Below, one piece after another: positions 27,601 through 33,448 of a stretch of 64,000 bases of DNA. The position numbers and the translations under genes are program-made. The DNA is from Candidatus Levyibacteriota bacterium (GTDB taxonomy: Bacteria > Patescibacteria > Microgenomatia > Levybacterales > UBA12049): NCBI GenBank assembly GCA_016186625.1, contig JACPLG010000008.1:62001-126000 (forward strand), given 5' to 3'. Below the pieces are notes generated by a model that was given only the letters and a program-made list of their open reading frames with translations, ran no database searches and was not told the origin of the DNA. The stretch's first letter is position 1, and every line of letters begins with the position of its first letter.

Positions 27601-27703
27601 AATTACCTTAGGAATTACCTCATCCGGCACAAACCCAGCAAAATACTATTCAGTAGAAGCCAATAGATCAAATAGGCCCAAACTTGAAGTAGAATATAAT
27701 TAA
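24611..27703 (+). CDS. Surface-anchored subtilisin-like protease with propeller-type insertion and C-terminal DNRLRE-like module
   Basis: 1030 aa. A transmembrane anchor (about residues 33-52) and an acidic run (DEEDEDEDEDK) precede an I9-type propeptide. The S8 catalytic triad is Asp in VVILDSGIDYTH (about 229), His in LGHGTNVAGVAAG (about 616) and Ser in SGTSMSTPHVTGLAALI (about 805), with oxyanion Asn in VVVAGAGNGG. Between Asp and His lie about 380 residues of repeated beta strands that look like a beta-propeller. A Pro/Thr linker leads to a C-terminal beta module (VNLFPTADSFVRKDRP onward) of DNRLRE/CBM96 type. Confidence 0.88.
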   Translation: MSYYYKFNNRLEEVKSRSQKLTKLLKKNKKSIIAVLILIVFPVFVIASQQRQETRQFASEKNKEEKTPPPSPKGYIVEFSSSPAIAVSSDEEDEDEDEDKLDKTLLESSYESNKNKVIAEHQRAKSDVLEKIGKKSFDLSKSKKGDKKVVLLSEFRSIFNGIAIDADEEDIEKIKKSSYVKAVYPNLAVETTLMDSIPLIKADKVWQDVLDSTGAPVTGKGVNVVILDSGIDYTHVDLGGTVIEERPLEKISNKPIINSYNTDSAFSYNQNRIAYASGADQVTIYSFDTKSSEDVSLGTSDITDPSLRLVLLAADELFYISGSFKVVNLYLKNLSSGQVKKIANLVQVDQQGQEDLALISGIASKFTFSADKLYYERQTGAVDGNKNILYALFAYDLSTGQETKILDDSPYVRFAKASENKLVYSVYDPQAANFTKNVVRDLDTGEEEDIIFPGVGPAIDFKNNLILSKSYGSSRTYDLYNIETKEQRKLVFDDSESAQINSPNINDLYYKLPKGLIGDNVIFFERNDLTYQIVAFDLQKNKYSIINLKTFSGKVAGDGKKVCFAAKLDFEIYCHNFDTEFAYPLPSQTYNEKVKGGINFFDSGKDGLDDLGHGTNVAGVAAGSGSLKGAAPGAFLYSYKVVSGEGFGYVDKIIAGIDAAVQTNFDLDPTNDIKVINISLGATCAGKYSDICGPADPMSRSVNNAVGSGLVVVAGAGNGGASGDLISSPGTARRAITVGAIDKSKKIAQFSSRGPVIWNDKDLKKPDVVAPGVEICSAQLFYIYRSFFRCFDDKHIKQSGTSMSTPHVTGLAALILQAHPDWSPAQVKKAIKDTAVDLDYNYNRQGAGLINGTKLFKKYPPATPTPTAAPTPSSRKVNLFPTADSFVRKDRPKSNFGTLKYIQTDSSPDTISFIKFNLRSLADKNIISAKLYLKVDDPSQATQSLKRGAGNNWTQRNINYNNKPSFNATITTFKANKRNKIIELDLINLVRNRKGEVITLGITSSGTNPAKYYSVEANRSNRPKLEVEYN

Positions 27704-27716
27704 AATCTACCTAAAC

Positions 27717-27953
27717 CTAGCCCCGTTCTTTACCTCTCATGGTTCCGTTCCAATCTGTCCACGGCACATCAGTTCTAGGTGCTTCTTTGGTTTCTCGATC
27801 TGCCAAAGCGTCTCTATATGCTTTTCCTGCATCATAAACAGGGAAGACGTGTCTTGCACCTGTATGGTCCCTTACAACCTCTGTTCCAACTGGTATCGAT
27901 GCTGACAGTCCACTTTCATTAATTCCTCCTCCAATTGTTTGTCCTGTTTCCAT
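27717..27953 (-). CDS. Small protein of unknown function behind a leader-peptide attenuator
   Basis: 78 aa from ATG 27953 (METGQTIGGGINES); the longer frame upstream runs through palindromic control DNA and is unlikely to be coded. The ribosome-binding site is strong (GGGTGGTGAT, complementary to the 16S 3' end). Hydrophilic, no membrane segment, Asp/Arg-rich end. It is preceded by a promoter, a leader peptide, a terminator and two palindromes, a heavy regulatory load for so small a gene. I do not recognise the family. Confidence 0.55.
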   Translation of the reverse strand: METGQTIGGGINESGLSASIPVGTEVVRDHTGARHVFPVYDAGKAYRDALADRETKEAPRTDVPWTDWNGTMRGKERG

Positions 27954-27972
27954 AAATATCACCACCCTTTTG

Positions 27973-27996
27973 TACGGGTATACTAGTATATCCGTA
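27973..27996. promoter_or_regulatory. Near-perfect 24-bp palindrome, operator-like
   Basis: TACGGGTATAC-TA-GTATATCCGTA with one mismatched pair, 20 bp upstream of the 27953 start codon. Possible repressor site or mRNA hairpin. Confidence 0.45.
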
Positions 27997-28008
27997 ATAA
28001 TATTCTTG

Positions 28009-28037
28009 TAGCTTTGCAAGGCCTGGCCTTGCAAAGC
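28009..28037. promoter_or_regulatory. 14-bp perfect inverted repeat
   Basis: AGCTTTGCAAGGCC and GGCCTTGCAAAGCT separated by one base, between the attenuator terminator and the small gene at 27953. Confidence 0.5.
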
Positions 28038-28051
28038 TAATTTAAGACCAC

Positions 28052-28074
28052 AAAAAAACCTCCCGTTTGGGAGG
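28052..28074 (-). terminator. Attenuator-type intrinsic terminator
   Basis: On the minus strand CCTCCC-AAAC-GGGAGG then seven T. It lies between the leader peptide and the structural gene; the GGGAGG overlapping the leader stop could pair with its CCTCCC as an antiterminator. Confidence 0.75.
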
Positions 28075-28105
28075 CTTATTGCCGTTTCTTTTTTACAACA
28101 GCACC

Positions 28106-28159
28106 TTACCTCCCTAGATGGAGGGTAAAGAAGAAATATACCGCTGTAACCCTATTCAC
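28106..28159 (-). CDS. Putative 17-aa leader peptide
   Basis: GTG start, 17 codons with a YFFF run, stop embedded in GGGAGGTAAGG. The promoter places +1 at or next to this GTG. The order promoter, short ORF, terminator, gene matches the arrangement at 33282. Confidence 0.45.
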   Translation of the reverse strand: MNRVTAVYFFFTLHLGR

Positions 28160-28166
28160 TAAAATT

Positions 28167-28195
28167 ATAATAGCAAACATCAAAATAAATCGCAA
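28167..28195 (-). promoter_or_regulatory. Promoter for the attenuator-controlled gene
   Basis: TTGCGA (28190-28195), 17-nt spacer, TATTAT (28167-28172); predicted start about 28160, on the GTG of the leader peptide. Confidence 0.65.
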
Positions 28196-28213
28196 GTGAC
28201 TATCTTACACTTT

Positions 28214-28240
28214 ACCTTCCCACTTTCCATGTGGGAAGGT
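28214..28240. repeat. REP family A, copy 1
   Basis: ACCTTCCCAC-TTTCCAT-GTGGGAAGGT, a perfect 10-bp palindrome, just beyond the 3' end of the gene at 28247. Same family as the copies that flank the RAYT gene at 49817. Confidence 0.85.
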
Positions 28241-28246
28241 AGATAC

Positions 28247-28684
28247 TTATTCCGGAAATAAGAATTCTAGAATTCTAGACTGGTCTTCTATTAAAGCCCT
28301 TGGCTCTGGAAACGCTAGTGTTGAAGTATTTAAAACATCTGGAGATGAAAAATCTGCATGACATGTTAGTATTGTTCCGTCAGGCAAAATTACCCAATCC
28401 ATACTTAATACGTCTCTCACGCGGCTTAAGCGTAAGATAGGCGTTTTTGATGTTACATCTGGGATTTCTCCATGTCCATCCTGAATTGGCTTGGACCCTT
28501 TCATGATGTGTGTTTTAAAACGGTCAGGATCAACGATTTGTATTCGCCTAATTATTGTGCCTAGATGCCAAGCAATCTGAGCAGCATGGTGAATATAAAA
28601 TCCCTCTAGTCTTGTTCTGGAAGAATCGCGTCCGTCTAATTTAGGACGAGAATCTGGTGTCAGACCTGGTATTTCTCCTGCCAT
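28247..28684 (-). CDS. Unknown protein, 145 aa
   Basis: Soluble, mixed alpha/beta composition, no signal peptide. Motifs: GFYIHHAAQIAWHLGTIIRRI and VLSMDWVILPDGTILTCHADFSSPD. A strong promoter puts +1 2-3 bases from the ATG, so translation would be almost leaderless. A REP family A palindrome follows the stop. I do not recognise the family. Confidence 0.6.
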   Translation of the reverse strand: MAGEIPGLTPDSRPKLDGRDSSRTRLEGFYIHHAAQIAWHLGTIIRRIQIVDPDRFKTHIMKGSKPIQDGHGEIPDVTSKTPILRLSRVRDVLSMDWVILPDGTILTCHADFSSPDVLNTSTLAFPEPRALIEDQSRILEFLFPE

Positions 28685-28693
28685 TGCAGAAAA

Positions 28694-28722
28694 AGTCTAA
28701 CAAAAACAGGAATTCCTGTCAA
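28694..28722 (-). promoter_or_regulatory. Promoter of the 145-aa gene, near-leaderless
   Basis: TTGACA (28717-28722), 17-nt spacer containing GGAATTCC, TAGACT (28694-28699); ATG at 28684. Confidence 0.7.
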
Positions 28723-28731
28723 TTTCAGTCG

Positions 28732-29076
28732 CTACTTAACTGAGGAAACTATTTGTTTGAAAGTATCCGGATCGTTCTGGACAAGATCGTTTAAGATTTT
28801 TCTGTCCAATTCCACATTTGCCTTTTTAAGTTTATTAATCAAAACACTGTATGAAATCCCCTCTTTTTTTGCAGCCTGCGAAATTCTAATGATCCAAAGT
28901 GCTCTATTTTCTCTTTTTCTTAGTTTTCTTCCATGATATGCGTACTTCCCAGCATGAAGAGCAGCCTCTCTGGCGTCTCTAACAAGCCTTGTTTTTGTAC
29001 CGGTAAAGCCTTTAGTTTGGGCAAATAATTTTTTATGTTTTCTTCGGGACACAGTCCCTCGTTTAACTCTAGACAT
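28732..29076 (-). CDS. rplT: 50S ribosomal protein L20
   Basis: 114 aa. It starts MSRVKRGTVSRRKHKKLFAQTKGFTGTKTRLVRDAREA and has LWIIRISQAAKKEGISYSVLINKLKKANVELDRKIL. Last gene of thrS-infC-rpmI-rplT. L20 often represses this operon by binding a structured mRNA; an 11-bp hairpin lies just upstream. Confidence 0.97.
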   Translation of the reverse strand: MSRVKRGTVSRRKHKKLFAQTKGFTGTKTRLVRDAREAALHAGKYAYHGRKLRKRENRALWIIRISQAAKKEGISYSVLINKLKKANVELDRKILNDLVQNDPDTFKQIVSSVK

Positions 29077-29101
29077 ATGTCAACTCCTAACTGCTGACTA
29101 C

Positions 29102-29145
29102 TAACTTCTAACCTTTGACGTTTAGTTGTTAGTCGTTAGAAGTTA
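29102..29145. repeat. 11-bp hairpin between rpmI and rplT
   Basis: TAACTTCTAAC (29102-29112) and GTTAGAAGTTA (29135-29145). It could be a dispersed repeat or a post-transcriptional control site; it does not resemble the known L20 site by eye. Confidence 0.5.
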
Positions 29146-29155
29146 TTAGTTGCAG

Positions 29156-29359
29156 CTATGCTGCATTAAGTTGTTTCTTTATTTTCTTACCAAATACTGG
29201 ATTTAAAACTCCCGGTTCTTTGCCGCGCCTTAGGTGGCTTTTAGTTTTATTTTTCTTAAGATGTCCAACATTTTGGTGAGAAAACATCACTTTTCCGGTT
29301 TTTGTGACCTTAAAGCGTCTGCTTACCGACTTCTTGATTTTTTTCTTGTTCTTCTTCAT
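29156..29359 (-). CDS. rpmI: 50S ribosomal protein L35
   Basis: 67 aa, very basic, KSVSRRFKVTKTGKVMFSHQNVGHL then KSHLRRGKEPGVLN. It overlaps infC by 50 bp in another frame, unusual for this gene pair, but the N-terminal KKNKKKIKKS is normal for L35. Confidence 0.95.
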   Translation of the reverse strand: MKKNKKKIKKSVSRRFKVTKTGKVMFSHQNVGHLKKNKTKSHLRRGKEPGVLNPVFGKKIKKQLNAA

Positions 29360-29906
29360 GTTTTTTCTTTTTATCCGGAGAAAGCATTGAAATTAGCTGC
29401 CTTCCCTCAAAATGTGCCTCCTTATCTACTTTTGATATGTCGGAAAGACGTGAAATCGCTTTTCCTATCACTTGATGTCCAAATTCCGGATGTCCCATTT
29501 GACGTCCTTTGAATCTGACAACAAGTTTTACCTTATCATTTCCTTCAAGAAATTCCCTAGCGCGCCTTATCATTGTCTCCAAATCATGATCGTCCATGAA
29601 CGGGCCTAGGCGAATTTCTTTTGTTTCAGAATTTTTTGATTTCTTTTTTTCTTCCCGTCTCTTTTTTTCTTCCTGATAAAGAAATTTCTTAAAGTCAATA
29701 ACGCGAGCTACCGGAGGCTTGGCAAAAGGGGCAATTTCTACCAAATCCATTTCCTTTTCCCGGGCAATTTCAAGCGCTTCCCTCTTATTAAGTATTCCAA
29801 TTTGCTTTCCTTTCAGGTCCAAAACCCGAAGCTCGTTTGCAAATATTCGCTCATTGGTTCTATAGAACTTACTGCGCGTTTTATTTTTGTTATACCTTTT
29901 TCTCAA
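29310..29906 (-). CDS. infC: Translation initiation factor IF-3
   Basis: Prevents premature 50S joining and checks start codons. The N-domain (YRTNERIFANELRVLDLKGKQIGIL) is joined by a Lys/Glu linker to the C-domain (EIRLGPFMDDHDLETMIRRAREFLEGNDKVKLVVRFKGRQM). 198 aa with a charged tail that overlaps rpmI. The start overlaps the thrS stop by 17 bp. IF-3 matters here because many mRNAs appear leaderless. Confidence 0.96.
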   Translation of the reverse strand: MRKRYNKNKTRSKFYRTNERIFANELRVLDLKGKQIGILNKREALEIAREKEMDLVEIAPFAKPPVARVIDFKKFLYQEEKKRREEKKKSKNSETKEIRLGPFMDDHDLETMIRRAREFLEGNDKVKLVVRFKGRQMGHPEFGHQVIGKAISRLSDISKVDKEAHFEGRQLISMLSPDKKKKHEEEQEKNQEVGKQTL

Positions 29907-31089
29907 TTTCCTCTTTAACCCTTATTAAAAAATTGGAAAGATTAAGTTTTCCTAAATCTTTCCCATCCCTAGTTCTAAGCGAAATTTCGTTTTTCTCAAT
30001 TTCCTTGTCCCCAATTATAACTAAATATGGAATTTTTTGCAAAGTCGCTTCCCTAATTTTTGCCTGAAGGGTATCGGATTTGCCAAAAACTTCGGTTCGT
30101 ATTCCGGCATTTCTTAGTTTGTCAGCGATTTTTTTTGCATAGCCTGTATGTTTATCTGTGATCGGAAGAATGGCCACCTGGACAGGAGAGAGCCAGAGAG
30201 GAAATGCTCCCTGATAATGTTCGGTCAAAATTCCAATAAATCGTTCAAGTGAGCCTGTAACAGCACGGTGTACAATTACTGGCCTTTTTGGTTTTCCATC
30301 CTTGTCAATGTATTCAAGCTTCAGCTTCTGCGGAATTTGAAAATCCAGCTGGATTGTTGCCAACTGCCAGTCTCTTCCTTGCGAATCTTTAATCTGAATA
30401 TCAATTTTTGGTCCGTAAAAAGCTCCGTCTTTTTCTTTGACGCCGTATTTAACTTTTGCACTCTTAAGAGCTTTTTCAAGATCTTTTTCTGCTTCTTCCC
30501 ATAATTTTTCCTCCCCCATTGCATTATCCGGCTTAGTCGATAGGAAAAATTCTGAGGCGAATCCAAAAATTTTATAAAAATTTTCAATAAAAACCAACAA
30601 CTTCTCAATTTCGTCCTGGATTTGATCAGGTCTTATGAAGTGATGCGCATCATCGATTGTGAATTGTCGTACTCTGAAAAGTCCGCCAAGTACCCCAGAC
30701 AATTCGTTTCTATGTAATACTCCAAAATCCGCAATTCTAAGCGGTAGATCAACATAGCTTCTTACTCTGGATTGATAAATAAGGCATGCCTCCGGACAAT
30801 TCATTGGTTTTAGCGAATAGAACTCTTTGTCAACCTCAAGTTTAAACATATTCTTATTGTAAAAATCCCAGTGACCAGAACGCTTGAAGAGATCGTTTTT
30901 AACCATTACGGGGGTAAAAACTTCCAAATACCCTTCGTTTAAGAGGTTATTTCTAAGATATTCCTGAAGAATCCTGTAAATTATATATCCTTTATGGTGC
31001 CAAAAAACTGCGCCGGGTGCCTCTTCATGGAAAGAAAAAAGGTCAAGTTCCGCTCCGATTTGTCTGTGATCCTTAAGCTGATTAGTCAT
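29890..31089 (-). CDS. thrS: Threonyl-tRNA synthetase, minimal form without TGS and editing domains
   Basis: 399 aa; typical bacterial ThrRS is about 640. It begins directly with the class II catalytic core (DHRQIGAELDLFSFHEEAPGAVFWH, the normal residue-240 region). Zinc ligands: Cys in KPMNCPE, then His and His of the core. Motif 2 is RNELSGVLGGLFRVRQFTIDDAHHF and motif 3 PVIVHRAVTGSLERFIGILTEH, followed by the anticodon domain. Loss of the N2 editing domain means Ser-tRNA-Thr must be tolerated or cleared in trans. Confidence 0.94.
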   Translation of the reverse strand: MTNQLKDHRQIGAELDLFSFHEEAPGAVFWHHKGYIIYRILQEYLRNNLLNEGYLEVFTPVMVKNDLFKRSGHWDFYNKNMFKLEVDKEFYSLKPMNCPEACLIYQSRVRSYVDLPLRIADFGVLHRNELSGVLGGLFRVRQFTIDDAHHFIRPDQIQDEIEKLLVFIENFYKIFGFASEFFLSTKPDNAMGEEKLWEEAEKDLEKALKSAKVKYGVKEKDGAFYGPKIDIQIKDSQGRDWQLATIQLDFQIPQKLKLEYIDKDGKPKRPVIVHRAVTGSLERFIGILTEHYQGAFPLWLSPVQVAILPITDKHTGYAKKIADKLRNAGIRTEVFGKSDTLQAKIREATLQKIPYLVIIGDKEIEKNEISLRTRDGKDLGKLNLSNFLIRVKEEIEKKV

Positions 31090-31133
31090 TGAGTAGGTAT
31101 TTTATCAATCTAGCTTTGTTTTAGCAATTATGT

Positions 31134-31358
31134 TCATCTTCCGGGAATTTGTAATCTGTTGGAAAGAATATAATTAATGACCCGAGATACAAAATCTCCA
31201 ACAATCGGAACAAAGTCAATATTTGAGGCAATAAAGCCAAGAATAGCAATAAAAACAGACAAACCGACTGTTACTCCCAATCCCCAGGCCACTCCTCCAA
31301 GAAAATTGTTTGTGAATATTTGTCTTTTATTTTTGTGGATATTTAAGTGTTTTTCCAT
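31134..31358 (-). CDS. Small membrane protein, DUF5665-like
   Basis: 74 aa with a basic N-terminus (KHLNIHKNKRQIFTNNF), the motif LGGVAWGLGVTVGLSVFIAILGFI, and a second hydrophobic stretch. The pattern matches my recollection of the DUF5665 family. No known function. It lies between thrS and an HD-domain gene. Confidence 0.6.
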   Translation of the reverse strand: MEKHLNIHKNKRQIFTNNFLGGVAWGLGVTVGLSVFIAILGFIASNIDFVPIVGDFVSRVINYILSNRLQIPGR

Positions 31359-31395
31359 AGACTGAGTTTAGTTTAGGCAGAAATCCAAAGAAAAG

Positions 31396-31965
31396 TCAAA
31401 GATTTAAGTCTGGTGCAATTTTTTGCATGGCAGAAAGAGCAATTTGGATAAACTGCGGAAGCGCAATGTTTAGTTTTTGCTCACAAAGTGCTATCTGTTC
31501 CCGGTCTGCTCCTTGGGCAAATCCTTTTTCATTATACCTTTTCATTACAAAGTCAGGCGTAAGTGAAGCAAGTTTTTTGTCAGGATGGACGAGCGCTGCG
31601 GCAATAATAAGACCTGACAGCTCATCACAGCAGTACATGGCCCAATCCATTTGTGATTTTGGTTCTACACCTGTTTTTTGGAAGTTATGGGCTTTTATAG
31701 CATACATTACATCACTATCCAAAAGGTTCCCAATTCTTTGCTCAAGAACAAGTGTGTGCTGTGTTGGATTATCCCTTGTCAGCTCATAATCTGCGTCGTG
31801 TAAAAGCCCCACAGTCCCCCATTTATTAAGAGTCAGAGAATCGGCTTTTGGATTAAGCCTCTTGCAAAGTGAGAGCATTATTACTTCACACGCAAGATGA
31901 TGTTTTATAAGATTGGGATTTGAAATAAGTCCAGTTAAAGTTTGAAGCGCGTCTTGTCTGGTCAT
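31396..31965 (-). CDS. HD-domain phosphohydrolase family protein
   Basis: 189 aa. The HD motif is in GTVGLLHDADYE, preceded by a distal His in NLIKHHLACEVIM and followed by IKAHNF and WAMYCCDELSGLI, the layout of small predicted metal-dependent HD hydrolases. Substrate unknown; families of this type act on nucleotides or related phosphate esters. Confidence 0.75.
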   Translation of the reverse strand: MTRQDALQTLTGLISNPNLIKHHLACEVIMLSLCKRLNPKADSLTLNKWGTVGLLHDADYELTRDNPTQHTLVLEQRIGNLLDSDVMYAIKAHNFQKTGVEPKSQMDWAMYCCDELSGLIIAAALVHPDKKLASLTPDFVMKRYNEKGFAQGADREQIALCEQKLNIALPQFIQIALSAMQKIAPDLNL

Positions 31966-32006
31966 GCTTTAAGTTTAGCAGATTTTTATCAGGCAATTCA
32001 TTCGGT

Positions 32007-32044
32007 TTACACCCCGGGTGTGGATTTAAGTTTACACCCTAGGA
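32007..32044. repeat. REP family B, copy 2
   Basis: TTTACACCCCGGGTGTGG then a half unit TTTACACCCTAGGATTT. Between the HD-domain gene and tRNA-Val. Confidence 0.8.
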
Positions 32045-32050
32045 TTTGTG

Positions 32051-32122
32051 TGGACCCGAGAGGTATCGAACCTCTGGCCTCTTCGATGTCAACGAAGCGC
32101 TCTACCACTGAGCTACGAGTCC
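32051..32122 (-). tRNA. tRNA-Val (GAC)
   Basis: Acceptor GGACTCG/CGGGTCC, D stem GCTC/GAGC, anticodon loop TTGACAT in stem CTTCG/CGAAG, T arm with GGTTCGATACC. CCA is not encoded. Confidence 0.92.
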
Positions 32123-32137
32123 ATTCAAAGTCGGGCA

Positions 32138-32178
32138 GGTGTCAATGCAACGCTCTAACCAACTGAGCTACAACTCTA
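32138..32178 (-). pseudogene. 5' half of a second tRNA-Val, broken at the anticodon
   Basis: Acceptor/D arm (GTTGTAGCTCAGTTGGTTAGAGC) and anticodon stem run to TTGACA, then change abruptly to CCTGCCCG, the start of repeat family E. No 3' half follows; an intact tRNA-Val with the same anticodon comes instead. Confidence 0.6.
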
Positions 32179-32179
32179 T

Positions 32180-32211
32180 AAAATAAACGAGCCCGAAGGC
32201 CCGTTTATTTT
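32180..32211. terminator. Strong bidirectional terminator
   Basis: AAAATAAACG/CGTTTATTTT stem closed by GGCC-TTCG-GGC(T), about 14 bp with a UUCG tetraloop, flanked by A and T runs on both sides. It ends the transcript of the gene pair at 32232-33151. Confidence 0.85.
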
Positions 32212-32231
32212 AACAAAATAAGTTCATTGGA

Positions 32232-32528
32232 TCAAATACAGTTAGTTCGAGGTCTTGGCATGACTTTGGCCATATTCGGTGCCTCTTCCGGAGGCGGAAC
32301 ATGCATTATTCCTCCATCCACTGCAAATGCGTGACCAACACGCATTGTTATACTCTCTCCGTCAGGAGTTCTTCCTGTGATAAATTCTTGTGGTGTACCA
32401 CCATCTATTAATAAACCCGCTCTTCTATGTTCTGTCCATGGGTTTGCTTGTGTTACGCCTGTCATTTTATCCGCTGCATCAGCCGCTGCCCTTGATTCTC
32501 CTGTTTCAAATCCTGTCTCCGTTACCAT
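32232..32528 (-). CDS. Unknown protein, 98 aa, second gene of an attenuator-controlled pair
   Basis: Hydrophilic; motifs GFETGESRAAADAADKMTG and GRTPDGESITMRVGHAFAVDGG. A strong ribosome-binding site (AGGGGGTGATTA) precedes ATG 32528. It follows the 32546 gene by 17 bp and is followed by a strong terminator. Its style (ETG, GG motifs) resembles the 78-aa protein at 27717, but I cannot claim homology. Confidence 0.55.
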   Translation of the reverse strand: MVTETGFETGESRAAADAADKMTGVTQANPWTEHRRAGLLIDGGTPQEFITGRTPDGESITMRVGHAFAVDGGIMHVPPPEEAPNMAKVMPRPRTNCI

Positions 32529-32545
32529 AATTAATCACCCCCTAC

Positions 32546-33151
32546 CTAAAATTTCCCCTTTCCTTTCATTCGCAATTTTCCATTAGTGGATTCTCTTATT
32601 CCGTATCCAACTCCAGCTAATTTAGCTAATTCTTGCCCGATCTCATCATTTCTGCGGAAGGCGTTGACTACCAATACAGTTACTTTTTTTCTGGGATCTC
32701 TTACATCCGGTAATTCGTCTCTTGCGAAGAATGATGTCATGTCACTACCCACTCCAGTTCCTCTAATTTGCGCCCGGTACATTGTTGCTAACTCTGGTGT
32801 GTCTGGAATTGTTGTTAACCCCTGCCTATGTCCTTCGTTATTTGCCAGCCTTTCACCGTCTCTTTTTACCGCTTCCATTAATTCTGGAATTTGGTTTGGA
32901 GGAAGTCTCCTGGGGTTGATAGAGAAAGTTAAGCTTGCACGTAACGCATCGGCTATAAACCAGCTACCGCCGTTTCCAGATATTGGTTCTACGCTTATTT
33001 TATCTACCTTTGTAGGGTCTATGTATGGATGTCTAGGAGAGTCTGCAATCATTCGCGCAATCACAGCCGCATCATGGCGGGTAAACTCACCGGCTCTAAA
33101 AAGATCAGGTCTTTGACCTGTTTGTCTTGGTTCAAAATCTTGTCTTCCCAT
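32546..33151 (-). CDS. Unknown protein, 201 aa, behind a leader-peptide attenuator
   Basis: The start ATG 33151 (MGRQDFEPRQTG) is preferred to a TTG at 33166 that lies at the foot of the terminator. Soluble, Arg/Asp-rich; segments VDKISVEPISGNGGSWFIADALRASLTFSINP and DPRKKVTVLVVNAFRRNDEIGQELAKLAG. I do not recognise a family. First gene of a two-gene unit controlled by the leader at 33282-33164. Confidence 0.6.
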   Translation of the reverse strand: MGRQDFEPRQTGQRPDLFRAGEFTRHDAAVIARMIADSPRHPYIDPTKVDKISVEPISGNGGSWFIADALRASLTFSINPRRLPPNQIPELMEAVKRDGERLANNEGHRQGLTTIPDTPELATMYRAQIRGTGVGSDMTSFFARDELPDVRDPRKKVTVLVVNAFRRNDEIGQELAKLAGVGYGIRESTNGKLRMKGKGKF

Positions 33152-33163
33152 ATTCTTAAGCAA

Positions 33164-33187
33164 CAAAAAAACCTCCCGTTGGGGAGG
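33164..33187 (-). terminator. Attenuator-type intrinsic terminator
   Basis: Minus strand: CCTCCCC-AAC-GGGAGG then a run of T. Almost the same sequence as the terminator at 28052-28074. Confidence 0.78.
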
Positions 33188-33210
33188 TTTCTAAGTTAGT
33201 CTAACCTTAA

Positions 33211-33282
33211 TTATGCGTCAGACTTACCTCCCCGTAAGGAGTTGATAAGGACGAGAATAAGGTTTTTAATCTTTTCTACCAT
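33211..33282 (-). CDS. Putative 23-aa leader peptide
   Basis: ATG at the predicted +1; reads MVEKIKNLILVLINS then LRGGKSDA and stops. It contains the GGGGAGG segment that can pair with the CCTCCCC arm of the terminator, and a CTCC that can pair with GGGGAG instead. Confidence 0.5.
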   Translation of the reverse strand: MVEKIKNLILVLINSLRGGKSDA

Positions 33283-33288
33283 AGACAA

Positions 33289-33317
33289 ATACTAACAACT
33301 GGAAATACTCAAGTCAA
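33289..33317 (-). promoter_or_regulatory. Promoter of the attenuator-controlled pair, leaderless leader peptide
   Basis: TTGACT (33312-33317), 17-nt spacer, TAGTAT (33289-33294); +1 predicted at 33282, the A of the leader-peptide ATG. Confidence 0.72.
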
Positions 33318-33340
33318 GAGGGGAAAAGAAGCGGAGCCCT

Positions 33341-33435
33341 TAAATAGCTAGAATAGTTGAATGGGTAAAATGGCTATATCATTAAGAGACAGAATTATTA
33401 TAATCGATAAACCATGTAGCCATGAAACAATTTAA
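33341..33435. repeat. Dispersed A/T repeat (TAGCTATT family), copy 2
   Basis: AATAGCTAGAATAGTTGAAT and ACAATTTAACAATTTA words with imperfect symmetry, related to 13127-13192. It fills the gap between two minus-strand genes; no gene seen. Confidence 0.4.
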
Positions 33436-33448
33436 CAATTTACTGGCT

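Noticed and set aside
29834..29906. Separate gene in the thrS-infC overlap
   Set aside because: The short overlap is normal coupling; both frames belong to known proteins.
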